A stretch of DNA of 64,000 nt, taken from Anaeramoeba flamelloides (taxonomy: Eukaryota; Metamonada; Anaeramoebidae). Within the stretch, counting starts at the first letter, position 1. Each line of letters begins with the position of its first letter. Location: positions 8,641,001 to 8,705,000 of the forward strand of contig JANTQA010000026.1 of assembly GCA_027625915.1 (NCBI GenBank). The letters run 5' to 3'. The notes beneath the pieces were generated by a model. It had not been told where the DNA came from, made no database searches, and saw nothing but the letters and a program-made list of their open reading frames with translations. The position numbers and the translations under genes are program-made. Of this stretch, positions 22,601 to 32,700 are shown one piece after another.

Positions 22601-25600
22601 CTGTTGTCATTTACAAACATTAAATATATGGCCAAGTTTCCTGTACCTTGAGTACATACCAGAAAAATATCATAGTTAATGAAAAAATCACAATTTTAAC
22701 AAAACAATATGAAAAATTCAGAAATCATTTTTGCATATGTGTATTCAATAATAACTAGGATAAAATGTCAGTTCGTTATCTCCATTTTTCTTTTTTTGAA
22801 TTCTTTTTATCTCGGATTCTTATCTTGTCCAATATAGATGTGGAAAAAGAAGACCAACACATAAATAGAACTCACAGAAATTACAATGTATTTCTTAAAA
22901 AACTATTATGAAATTAGAAAAATAAGGAAAATGAAGCGAAAATACAGTACCATTTATTCTTCAAATACCAGTATTGCAATTTTAAAAAAGCGAGACAAAA
23001 AAAGTTTTCAAAGGTATCTATAAAAGACAACAAACTTCAATAGAACTATTGTCAGGGGTACTGATAAATTCAAATGAATCTTTGAAAAATTTTTGCTTCC
23101 TTTTTCATTTTGTAAAATTTTTTTACCTTCGCCTTAAAGAAAACATTCTATTGGTTAAAATGATAAGAAACTTTGTAAAATTAGTTGATCTTCAAAGTGT
23201 TCTTTGGCAAGAACTTGCTTAAAAGAGTAGAAGTTGCAATATTTGACAAAAATGGAGGTTGAACTAAAAAATTTTCAAACTTCTTTGAAAACAACATTAA
23301 TTAAAACAATACTTGAACACACCTTTTTTAAACTGCTTTAGTTTTCAGTTAGAGGCAAAAAGATTGGAATTCAATCGTGAATGAAAATTTAAAAAAAAAT
23401 AAAAATTTAGGGAAAAAAAGTTCACTAACGGTATTTAATCAGAAAACTTAATAGAACCCGAAAATGTCAAGAAAGATCAGTTAATAAAAGAAGAAAAAAT
23501 CAACTTATAAGAATAATTCATTATATTATTATCAATTAAATCAACAAATACAAAAGTGACCATTTGAGAAAAAAAGTCAAACGGGAAAAAAAGTTCAAAA
23601 AGGATTTTTAATTAAGAAAACTTGAAGAAAATTTCAAGAACGATCGGCTAATAAAAGAAAAAACAAAATAAACTTCAAAGAATAATTCATTATATTATTC
23701 TCAATTAAATCAACAAATACAAAAGTAACCATTTGAGAAAAAAAGTCAAACAGGAAAAAAAGCCCAAAACGATTTTTAATTGAGAACCTTAATAGAACAT
23801 GAAAATAAAAAGTAAGATCAATTAATAAAAGAAAAAAAAAATGGTTCTAGACAAAATGAAGGATTAAACACAATAAAACTTTTTCCAATACTATCTTTTA
23901 GATCTGTTTTCTTTCTTTGATTGATCCACCCATTATTAAAAATTTGTTCAAAAAATTTGACTATTTTTGAGATCCTCAAAACTTCACATCTGATTCAAAT
24001 AAATTAATAATCTAAAAATTACATTAAATTATCAAAATTTCAATTTATTTCATTTGATAATTCTATTAAAACTTATTTATTTTTATTTTTTTATTTTATT
24101 CTAATTATTTCTACCAATAATATTTATTAAAACATAATAAAATTTTAAATATAAAATTTTCTATTCAAAGATCTTTTTTAAGAATTTTTTTTTCCCTAAC
24201 GATCAGAAAATTTTTTTAATTTTTGGGTTTATTTTGATAAATATAAAGTATATTTCAAAAATTGTGACTCACCTGAAATAATAAATTGAAAAAAAATAAT
24301 GATAAATTCTTTAGTATTCAAGAACAATTAATAATTAAATCTGATAAATAATTATCTTTTTAAATCATTCTAAATCAAAGTTTGATATTTTAAAAATTAA
24401 AAGAAAATAAAACCAAAAACTAAAAAAAAGTGAGTCACAATTTTAGAAATAAGCATTATGGATTTTTTATAACTGAACTTTCACTAAAAAAAGGTTTAAC
24501 AAGAAGATTTTTTTATAATAAATATACATTTTAAAAGACATTACATCGTCGAAATTTTGTGAGGGATTATTGGTCTTTTTAGAAGATCTTTTTTATTTTC
24601 CAATATGATCGTTTGCAAAAAAAAAGTTTCAAAAAAAAAAAGATAGAAAAATAAAAATAAAATAAAAAAGAAAAATTTAAAAAAAGAAAAAAGAAAAACA
24701 AAAAAAAATTAAAGACTAATAATTGTGAAAAATTTCATTTTTCTCTTTCTTTTTCTTTATCACAAACACTAAAACAAACTTGAAACATATAGGCTGTATT
24801 TTCAAATCTTATTTTAACTGGTATACCAAAGGATGTAGATGCTGAAACGATAACAGATTATTTAAGCAGTTCAGACATTTTGGGGAAAAAACCTGTTTAT
24901 AAATTAATTTATCAGACAAGAAATAATCAATGGATTGTAGTTAAATGTAAGACGATTAGCAAATGTATCAAATTCAAAGAATGGACAAAAGCAAACCCTT
25001 TGGAACTAAATAATGTTTTAATATCAACACCCGCTATAATACCAAGATGTAGATATAAGGATATTCAAAAGATCGAAAATAGTAAAAAGTAAATCAAAAA
25101 TAAAAAAAAAAAAAACAAAAATATTCAAAAACAATAATTCTTTAATTTATTTTCTTGATTAAAACAATTTTATCTTTTTGCTTTCATTTTCCCCTTCTTC
25201 CCATTCGAATAACGATTGGTTATATTTCACTTTATAAATAGAAAAAAAAACATTTCAAATGGGATTGATATATACCTAATTTTGCACCGTACTAGCACAA
25301 TAATGAAATTTACAGCGGATAGTAATAACAATGTGATAAATGAAGGATATATTAAACAGCATTTAGAGATCGGAAATGTGAAATTATTAGATATCACTGA
25401 GGGCTATTCCAACCTTGAAGAAAATGATCGAATTTATTCTGTTATTGAATATGGATATTATCCTTTTAATTTAAAATTTTTTGTTGTAAATATTCACATT
25501 TTATCAATAAATAAAATGATTAATATTAATTTAGAAACCAGCTTAAATATACCCATAAATACCCAAAAAAAGGAATCAATTAAAAAACAAGATAGCAATG

Positions 25601-25824
25601 GCTCCCGTTTTGATATTGAAAATAAAATTTTATCTTCGGAAAATAAACCACAAGTTAATCATGTAATAAAAATCGTACTGTCTGATTTAGAAGATTCAAA
25701 TTCAATTAATCAAAAAAAAAGTTACCTCCTTGTTGGAAATGAATTTTTAAAAAATTCTGATCAATTACCTTTACAAAATAATGATTTTAATTGCTTTTTA
25801 ATCTTAAAAAGCAAAAATAATTAA
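19610..25824 (+). CDS. PH-domain protein, five-exon model
   Basis: Exons 1 (19610-19790) and 2 (19955-20181) join in frame through GTAATT and ACAG and code a pleckstrin-homology domain: FSGYLTKRGKRVTNWKYRFF at the start and FYIKTPERTYLIFARNKEQL then TKWLKNL at the end, with the invariant Trp in the last helix. PH domains bind phosphoinositides or proteins at membranes. Exon 3 (20273-20408) is coding-like (NLWQQVEKRKRSSNQLKNEN...) but is one base out of frame in an A5T7 run (20274-20285). Exon 4 (24793-25088, acceptor ATATAG) reads FSNLILTGIPKDVDAETITD..., an RRM-like pattern. Exon 5 (25242-25824) follows a 153-base intron in matching phase. Phases agree if exon 3 loses one base, giving about 473 residues and a 4,384-base intron (20409-24792). 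Exons 1-2 are firm. The link across the large intron is inference; exons 4-5 could be a separate gene. Confidence 0.55.
20620..20715 (-). repeat. Dispersed GTGTGACAAAAAA repeat, copy a
   Basis: The complementary strand reads ...GACAAAAAGAG...CAAAAGGATCTATAAAAG...AACAAACTTCAATAG..., matching copies at about 22985, 56283, 59555 (inverted), 60238 and 60868 (inverted). Probably one arm of a non-autonomous element. Confidence 0.5.
20738..21550. repeat. Long foldback in the PH gene intron
   Basis: Arms of about 270 bases (20738-21008 and 21285-21550) are inverted copies of one another. Shared blocks include ACTAGAAAAATATTTTGGGA with GATGTGAACC, and CTGCTAATTTGATCGTAGCAG on the right paired with GCTGTTACGATCAAATTAGC on the left. 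No ORF. It overlaps a second inverted repeat at 21187-21645. Confidence 0.7.
21187..21645. mobile_element. 459-bp element with ~57-bp inverted ends
   Basis: TTAATAAAAGCCTTGCAGAA with CGAACAATAAATGTAATAAT at 21187-21243 is complemented almost perfectly at 21590-21645. The segment between includes the right arm of the 20738-21550 foldback, so the two inverted repeats interlock rather than nest. Confidence 0.6.
21893..21990. repeat. Serial-hairpin repeat, copy 3 (single B module)
   Basis: TCGTTAGGTTATTTAATTTT... pairs with ...AAAAAGTAAAAAAACCTCG around a GAAATAAACCGAAAATT / AATTTTCAGTTTATTCC stem. It ends in the linker fragment GGGCACTCTC. Truncated compared with the arrays at 27.2 and 63.2 kb. 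Confidence 0.65.
22085..22310 (-). repeat. Decayed repeat shared with 46.3-46.6 kb
   Basis: The minus strand reads fragments like LIKLIHSIINIPKLKNLEAV... and PLSRNKGLF, with stops. The DNA aligns over about 200 bases with 46340-46560 (shared phrase near GATGTTGATTATACTGTGAA / TTTTGATTGTATTGTTAATA, and KGLF/KKPFF-like codons). Probably a fragment of an old coding repeat such as a LINE; family not resolved. Confidence 0.4.
22344..22742. mobile_element. ~400-bp foldback MITE with ~130-bp arms
   Basis: Left arm 22344-22478 and right arm about 22605-22742 are complementary over blocks such as AATGATTTCTGAATTTTTCA, AAATTGTGATTTTTTCATTA and CAGGAAACTTGGCCATATAT. The ends read GATGTGCAAT and the complement of ACATATGCAA. 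About 125 bases of unique loop lie between. The arms are unusually long and well kept, so this may be a recent insertion. No ORF. Confidence 0.75.
22985..23060 (+). repeat. Dispersed GTGTGACAAAAAA repeat, copy b
   Basis: Reads GCGAGACAAAAAAAGTTTTC, then TATCTATAAAAGACAACAAA and CTTCAATAGAACTATT, the same order as the copies at 20620 and 56283. It is followed at once by a partial ACTGATAAATTC MITE arm (about 23053-23180). Confidence 0.5.
23410..24010. mobile_element. MITE with tandemly copied terminus (~170-bp units)
   Basis: Units start at 23410, 23583 and 23752 (spacings 173 and 169). Each begins with a GGAAAAAAAGTTC-like phrase and runs through TTAATAGAACCTGAAAA-like and AATAATTCATTATATTATT sequences to CATTTGAGAAAAAAAGTCAAAC. 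The core 23865-24010 (AATACTATCTTTTAGATC..., ATTATTAAAAATTTGTTCAA) matches the inverted core of the element at 56491-56927. So the third unit plus core is one MITE and the first two units are duplicates of its end. Confidence 0.65.
24210..24715 (+). repeat. ~500-bp duplicated segment, copy 1
   Basis: Aligns along its length with 51290-51785: TATTTCAAAAATTGTGACTC, CACCTGAAATAATAAATT, ACTTTCACTAAAAAAAGG and ATTTTAAAAGACATTACATC in the same order, ending in an A-rich tract. Inside lies a short inverted pair (AAATTGTGACTCAC / GTGAGTCACAATTT at about 24255 and 24432) that looks like MITE termini. Confidence 0.6.
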
Positions 25825-26112
25825 TAAATTGAAAATTTTTATAAACATAATAATTATAATTAATTTTGTTTTGTTTTTGTTTTTAATTTTTAAACCTAGA
25901 AATAATTACCTTTTTATAAAAGAATGATTTTTCATTAATATTTCCCTGGGATGTTAATCATTAGAAAATAATTTTAAATTTATTCCAGATCATTCATCGG
26001 ATTTTTAAGGGGACACACTATTTAAAAGTTACATCACCCTTTTTAGAAATTTAATTTCTTAAAATATAAAATATAAGGTAGATGTAAAGATAGCTCTTTT
26101 TTATAAACTGTG

Positions 26113-26150
<38 letters not shown>

Positions 26151-27136
26151 AATTATAACTGGATTTCTGAACGATAAAAAAATGATGAGTGTTTTATTTA
26201 AATGTTTTAACTCGAAAAATTTTTTAAAATTTCATTTTTACATTGAAACCAATTTAATAAAAATCACCAAAAATAAATTTTAGAGTAATTAATACATAGT
26301 AAAAAAAATAATTTTTGTGGTTAGCATACTGGATGTAATAAAGGAAAATTCAAGATAATAAATTGAAAATAAAAAATACTTTAAAAAATATATAAATTTG
26401 GGTATCAAGTGCCTCACTTTTTGATGTTATCTAATAAAATGCCAATTTTTTTTTCTTAGAATTATTATTTGTTTCATTTTAAAGAGTTTAGAAATATAAT
26501 TCAATTTAATTTGTTTTTATAAATCCGGGATATGAGTCCAGTAGTTTTATTTAATTACTACTACAAAAAATATCATTATTTTTTTAGATTTTGAGATTTT
26601 ATTCAAATTAAATTTATTATTTGCATAAAAATAAATGATTTTTTTGAAATTAAAGTTTTTAATTTCAAAAATTGGTTACTTTAGTCCTTTTACATCACCT
26701 ATTTTTTTCGATATTCTTTCAAAATAATAATTGTTTATAATTAGATTTAATCTCAAATAATTGATAAAAAGATTTAAAAAATAAGAAATAATTAAAAAAA
26801 ATTAATAATTGAAAATATTTCATCAAAATTTTAATTAAAGATTTAATTGTAAATAATAATTAAGTGTTTTTTTGTTGAAATTATAACTAAGATTTTTTCC
26901 GTCAATCATCAAGAAATTGATACTAGGATCATTTCCCATGTTATTTATTTTAAGTCAAAAAAATAAATTGTTTTAAATTATTCCATTAGTTTGATAAATA
27001 GTATATTTTTATCAAAATTTTAATATACAAAAGTGTTTAATATCAAAAGATTTAAATGAAAAAAAAAGTGGCTTTTTTATTTATAAGGAAACTAATTAAA
27101 TTATTGAATAATTAGACAAAGTAATTTTGGTTTCCT

Positions 27137-27167
<31 letters not shown>

Positions 27168-27214
27168 TTGATTGTTAGAGAAAATTCTTCATTATTTGAT
27201 GAGATAAAATAATT
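25825..27214. other. Intergenic AT-rich DNA with two TA microsatellites
   Basis: No gene seen. Pure (TA)n tracts lie at 26114-26142 and 27136-27162. The phrase CCAGTAGTTTTATTTAATTACTAC near 26537 resembles part of LINE copy 2 near 28505, so old LINE sequence may extend here. Confidence 0.5.
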
Positions 27215-27845
27215 TGAATTCAAATTCTATTTTCCCATTTCCAAAATCTTTAAAAGTTAAGTTATTTTTTTTTTATTTTGAAAGGAGGAAATTAATTCCC
27301 TCTTACAAGCTGTTAGGTTTTTTTTTTAATTTAAATAATAAACTGAAAATTTATTTAAATTTCGGTTTATTTCTTAAATTAAAAAAAAAAAACACCTTTA
27401 TTTTTTCCAGAATTTAAAAGAATTGAGTAAAATCTTAGATTTTTCTCTCTTTTTTTGAATACTGGAAAAGCGCCGTTAGGTTTTCTTGAGTTTTTTGTTT
27501 ATTTGTAAAATCAATAGATTTAACAAATAAAACACAAAACCTCAAGAAAACCTAGGCACTCTACGGCACTTGACGACACTTTTCATTAGGTTTTCCAACA
27601 TTTAAAAAAAGAGATTAAAATCAAAGATGATACTCAATTCTTTTGAATTTTGGAAAACCTTCCGTTAGCTTTTTTTTAATTTGAAAAATAAAAAGTAAAT
27701 TTCTTCAATTTTCTTTTTATTTCTCAAATTAAAAAATAACCACCGTTATCTTTTCCAGAATTTAAAAGAATTGAGCAAAATCTTTGATTTTTATCCACTT
27801 TTTTGAATTCTGGAAAAGCTAGGCACTCTACAGCACTTTCCCAAT
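27215..27845. repeat. Serial-hairpin array, copy 4 (compound)
   Basis: At least five palindromic modules in a row. B: TTTTTTTTTAATTTAAATAA... to ...TTAAATTAAAAAAAAAAAAC. A: CCAGAATTTAAAAGAATTGA... to ...TTTGAATACTGG. C: CTTGAGTTTTTTGTTTATTT... to ...AACAAATAAAACACAAAACC. Then a further A/B pair and a last A (CCAGAATTTAAAAGAATTGA to TTGAATTCTGG). Linkers carry nearly all the GC: GCGCCGTTAGG, CCTAGGCACTCTACGGCACT + TGACGACACTT, and CTAGGCACTCTACAGCACTT. No ORF and no terminal repeat enclosing the whole. Confidence 0.8.
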
Positions 27846-27999
27846 TTCCAAATTTTTATTTAGATAATTTAATAAAGGATAACAATTTTCTTTACAAAAT
27901 AACCAATGATTTTTTATTATGAATAATATCAACTATATTATTATGAGTGTTTTTATTAATTTGAATTAAATATAAATCACTATTATTCAATTTTCTTTA

Positions 28000-28512
28000 T
28001 AGAATCGATAGTGCCACAAAAAATGATGGTTATATTAAAAGATTTCGAAATTGAAATATTTTTTACATTAATTACAAGAAGGTATTTTTTTATCTATTCT
28101 TCTCATAAATAGAAGAATATCTATTTAATAAATTTGTGAAATTTCTTAGTTAGAGAGATGGCTGTAGAACCCTTCCATTTCAACTATTTTTATTTTTTGT
28201 TCAGTTTTTTTTTAATTTAAGAAATGAACAGAAAAATTTTTAAATTTTCTGTTTATTTCTTGTATTAAAAAAAAAAAATTGCAGCATTTTTTCTATAATT
28301 CAAAAGAATCGAGGAAAAGCTAAGATTTTTCGTAATTATTTTGAATTATGGAAAACATAGGCACTTGAAGGGCACTCAACCGCACTTGATGAAACGATTG
28401 TTTGTTAATATTGTTATTATACCTAATAATTTTTAAAATATTCATTAACTTTCCATCTGAAACTATTTATTATTATATTTTCTCTTAATCGAACAAGATT
28501 CAGATCTAGTAG
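28000..28512 (-). mobile_element. Decayed LINE 3' part, copy 2
   Basis: At 28512-28424 the minus strand reads LLDLNLVRLRENIIINSFRW then KVNEYFKNY, homologous to the same stretch of LINE copy 1 (about 9110-9000). At about 28180-28030 the WKGST... block and a ruined knuckle (C..CKK......HHFLW) follow. A serial-hairpin repeat (28195-28400) lies between, as in copy 1. Many stops; no RT remains in this copy. Confidence 0.6.
28195..28400. repeat. Serial-hairpin repeat, copy 5, inside LINE copy 2
   Basis: Here the B hairpin (CAGTTTTTTTTTAATTTAAG... to ...TTGTATTAAAAAAAAAAA) comes first, then the A hairpin (CTATAATTCAAAAGAATCGA... to ...TATTTTGAATTATGG), then linker AGGCACTTGAAGGGCACTCA and CCGCACTTGATG. 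The order is opposite to copy 2 but the linker is again on the right. Confidence 0.7.
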
Positions 28513-28559
28513 TTTTATTTTTTCTACTTTCCAGTAAATATTGTTATTGCTTATTTTTG

Positions 28560-29634
28560 TAAATTTTAAATTTTTTAATATATGTTCAAAACCAAAAATT
28601 TCTGATTCCTTTTTGAGCTTAAATCTTTTTTATTATATCAAAATTCTTACTTGGTCCATTTTTGCTTCTAAAAAAGTTAATTTATTTCAGTTTTACTTTT
28701 TTGAATCATTTTTCATTTTTTCTCTTTTCATTTTTTATTTTTTTCTTTTTTCATATCGAAAAGAAGAGCGTGAGATCAAATACAAAAAATTATTAATCAA
28801 AAAAAATTAAACCAGTATTACAAGTAATTCAACAAGATTATTTTCACAAGGACTTTTCACAAAACAAATTTAAATCATTTTTTTTTTTTTAGAATTTCTC
28901 CTTTTGAATCAGAACAAAAAAATCTTTGACTTCATCAATTGTTGTAAATCTATTTGAAAAATGAATTTTCACTAAATAAAAATTGAAAAATTAAAAAAAT
29001 TTATTTCAAATAGTAATCCAATTGTAAAAAAATTTCAGTTGATCACAAAATATTATTTTTTGGTTACTTATTAAAACACAAATCTCCAAAAAAAAAAAAA
29101 AAAAACAATAATGTAACTTTACTCAATTAAACAAATCTTGTTTCTATTTGGGCAATATTTTAATAGGGATCAATTCACAACCAAGTCATATATTTAATCT
29201 TGAAAGTTAAACAAAAAAAAAAAAAAAAAAGATAATGATAAAAAAATTGTTTACCTCTTAATAGTTGGGTTAAAAGGGAAATAAAAAATTTTAAAACTCA
29301 AAAAATTTAAAAATCTTTTTTAAATTAATTAATAATATTAAGAAAAAATATATTCAACTATTGGGAAATTTATTTCCAAAAAAAAAAAAAGAAATTTTGA
29401 AAGAATGAAATGAAATATTCATAATAATTAACATAAAAATTATGAATCCAAAAAAAATTTATATGTTGTGATTAAAAAATCAACCATTCAATAAATTAAA
29501 TACTCTGTTTTCACGAAAAAAATTTTTTTTGAATGATCTCAAAAAGTAGTATGGTTAAATTTTTGAAAGTACAAAAAACCATTAAATAATGAAATTCTTG
29601 GATAATCATATTTATATTATCGAATATCTAATAA

Positions 29635-29727
<93 letters not shown>

Positions 29728-29787
29728 GGGGGGGATAACAGCAGCTGCAATAGTTATAATATTAGTAAAAGCAATAAATAAATAAAG
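28560..29787. other. Intergenic region with long A/T runs
   Basis: No coding signal beyond low-complexity F/I/K frames. It contains A runs of 16-19 bases near 29090 and 29215 and the AAT microsatellite at its right end. Confidence 0.6.
29635..29727. repeat. (AAT)31 microsatellite
   Basis: Thirty-one perfect AAT units followed by AAAGGGGGGG, about 60 bases past the stop codon of the large minus-strand gene. Such a tract is likely to vary in length between strains. Confidence 0.95.
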
Positions 29788-32700
29788 TTAAATGTGTTTT
29801 TCGTATATCAATTGTTTAAAATCATCAATAAATTCAGATTTTTTAAATTTAAAAATTAAAAAAGTCTTTTGATCGAGCTCAATTTTACAAATTTTCTTTT
29901 TTTTCTTTGCAAAAAAAATTTTGATATTTGTAGAATATGGGATGGAAAAGAATTGGTTTAATATTGTACGGAAAGCCCATCTAGACTGGCCAAAAGTAAT
30001 AATAATTGGAGAATTTTTTATAATATTTGGGATTGAAGCGTTTACAATTTGTGAAGAAAATTTTATGGAATTGGTAAATTGTTCATTCAAATCGATATTT
30101 TGGATTTTGTCTTGTAATTTAATTCTTTGAAAAAAATCCAATTTTTTAAATTTCTTTTCTTTAATTAACTCTTGCTTTTCAGTAAAGAATTGAATAAAAA
30201 ACGTTTTTTCATTTAAATATTTAAATAATATTCTAAAATGTAAATCATTTTTAGATAAAAGGATCATTTTTTTTTTCTTTTCATTTGTCCTCAATTCTAA
30301 ATCGATATAATTAAACTTCTTGATCTCTACTTTCTTATTTTTGTCATTGCTTTTAAAATCCATAAGTTGCAGGGTGTTCCTGAGACAATCCATCATCCCT
30401 GGTTTAAACTCGTCTTCAATCGAATCAGAATCTTTTATCTGGATGAGAAATCTTTCCTTTTTGATGTAGATTAAGGGCAAAATATTTTTAATAATTTCTT
30501 CTCTTAATTTTTTTGTTGGTGCGAGAAGATATAACTTTTCCTTAATGATGTTAAATTTAAACCGTAATAAGCATTTTATTGTTGGGTGTCTATATATTTG
30601 TAATTTTGATTTAATTGTGTAAATGGAAATACCTTTTAAGGAGTTGATTATTTTGATAATTCCTTGATTTTTTATAATTTGGATTTCGCATTTATCAATT
30701 TTGCCGCCATTTTCGTCAGATAAATAAAATCCTGAATAATTTTCATCTTTGGCACTATTACTGTTCAGCTCATTAATATCTTGGATAAAATCGTTCTTAT
30801 CAAAATTGGTATCACTTTCGCTGTCTGAGGAATTGTAGATCATGATTTCACTTTGGTTGGTCAACTCTCGAAAGGATTTGATCAATAATTGCTTATCCTT
30901 TAATGAAGAGATGACGATATCTATTTTTTTATCCGGGAAAAATAGGTGGATCAAATTCATGTTTTTTTTGTTAATTTTTAATTGGGTGTCGTTGGTGATA
31001 TTTAAAGATTCAATATTTTGTTCGCCAATTTGAATATTTATTCGATCGGGCGCGACTAAAGTGATCGTACCTTTTTTGGTTTCCCTTTCGTCTTCCATGT
31101 GAAATTTTACATTGATTTTTATTTGTTCGTTGTCATTTTTAAAAATGATATTTTCAATTTCATCATAATATTTATTATCGCTCTCAACTTCGGTGTCCGT
31201 TCCATTTTCAGTATCACTGTGGATAACGTTTTTTTCTTGGGGTTCTGTTTCATTTTCTTCTCCAGTTGTAGAGAGGGAAAAGGATGAGGAAGATTCCAAA
31301 GCAATTGCCTTTTTTTTATTCACTTTTTTTTGTTTTTCTATATCAAAATTTTGGTTCGAAAGTTCAAAAAAATGATTTTTATCATTACTATTTAAAAAAT
31401 TTAAATAATAAATAGTTGGCTTTTTTGATTTTTTTTTATATTTAAGAATCAATTGGTTTAGATTCATTTTTTTATTTTCTATAGCACAGTGCTCGATATT
31501 TAGTAATATCCTTTTTTCAAGTGTATTAATATGAAATCTTTTATTTTTTATCAATATTTTCTCATTAATGTTTTTATGAATTGTTTCGTCTTGGGATAAT
31601 TTTATTTTAAACGATATTGATTTATCATCTTTGCCAATATCGCCATCATCATATTTATATTCATCACTAGAACTAGATTCATCATTAATAATAATTTTTT
31701 TGTCATTTAAAATAGAATTAAAAATTAAAGCAAATTTCTCCTTTAATTCCTGGGTTTTAAAAGATAACCAAATTGATTTTTCAATGGAATTTTGTTTTAT
31801 TTTTAATTCTAGCACATGAATGTTGTTGTTATTATTGTTTTTGTTGTTGTCAGGGTAATAATAAAAAAGTTTACAATCATTTGGTAAATTATATTTGATA
31901 TCAATTTTGTTATTATCAATAGAAAAATGTATTAATTTGTTATCAAATCTTATAATTCCCTTTTCATCAGCATTTAGTATATTAATTAGATTTGATGGTT
32001 TCTTGTTTTTCATTTTTAATGTTGATGAATTTTTTAATATACGATTAATGAACATATTTCTTTTCTTAGCACTAATAAATTTTAATTGAAGTTTTCTATT
32101 TATATTATTTTTTGGAAATATTTTGATAGTTTTTTTTTTAATAGAGTTGAAATTAAAATCAATATTTTGAAGATATTTTTGAAAATACAATTTTTTTTTG
32201 TCCTTTTTAAAGATTTCAATTTTGATAAAATTTTTTCCAATAAAAAGCTTTCCCTTATGCTTATTTTGATTTTCCATACATTGAATATTAAATTCCAAAT
32301 CAAATTTAAGTGTTTTATTGTGTTTAAAACCCAATTCTGGGAAAATTAAATTTTTTGTTGTAAAATTAAATTGATTAGACATTTTTTTATAATTTTTTAT
32401 GATTATTAAATTATTAATTAATTTTTTAGATAAATAATAATCAAAATTATTATTGCAATAATAGTTTAAATTAAATTTAAATTTTTTTAAAAATTTTTTT
32501 TGATCTTTAAAATTAACTTTTTTCTCGACATCATCATCATCATTATAATTATTATTATTATTATTATTATCGTTATTATGGTTAAATAGAATTTTAATAA
32601 ATCCTAAATTAGCGATTTTTAAAATAATAATGTTCATTTGGTTATCATTTGAATATATAACTATCTCAGGGTCATATTCACAACAAAAAAAATCATTTTC

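Noticed and set aside
23410-23751. CRISPR-like array
   Set aside because: The 170-bp units are tandem copies of a MITE end in eukaryotic DNA, without short repeats and unique spacers.
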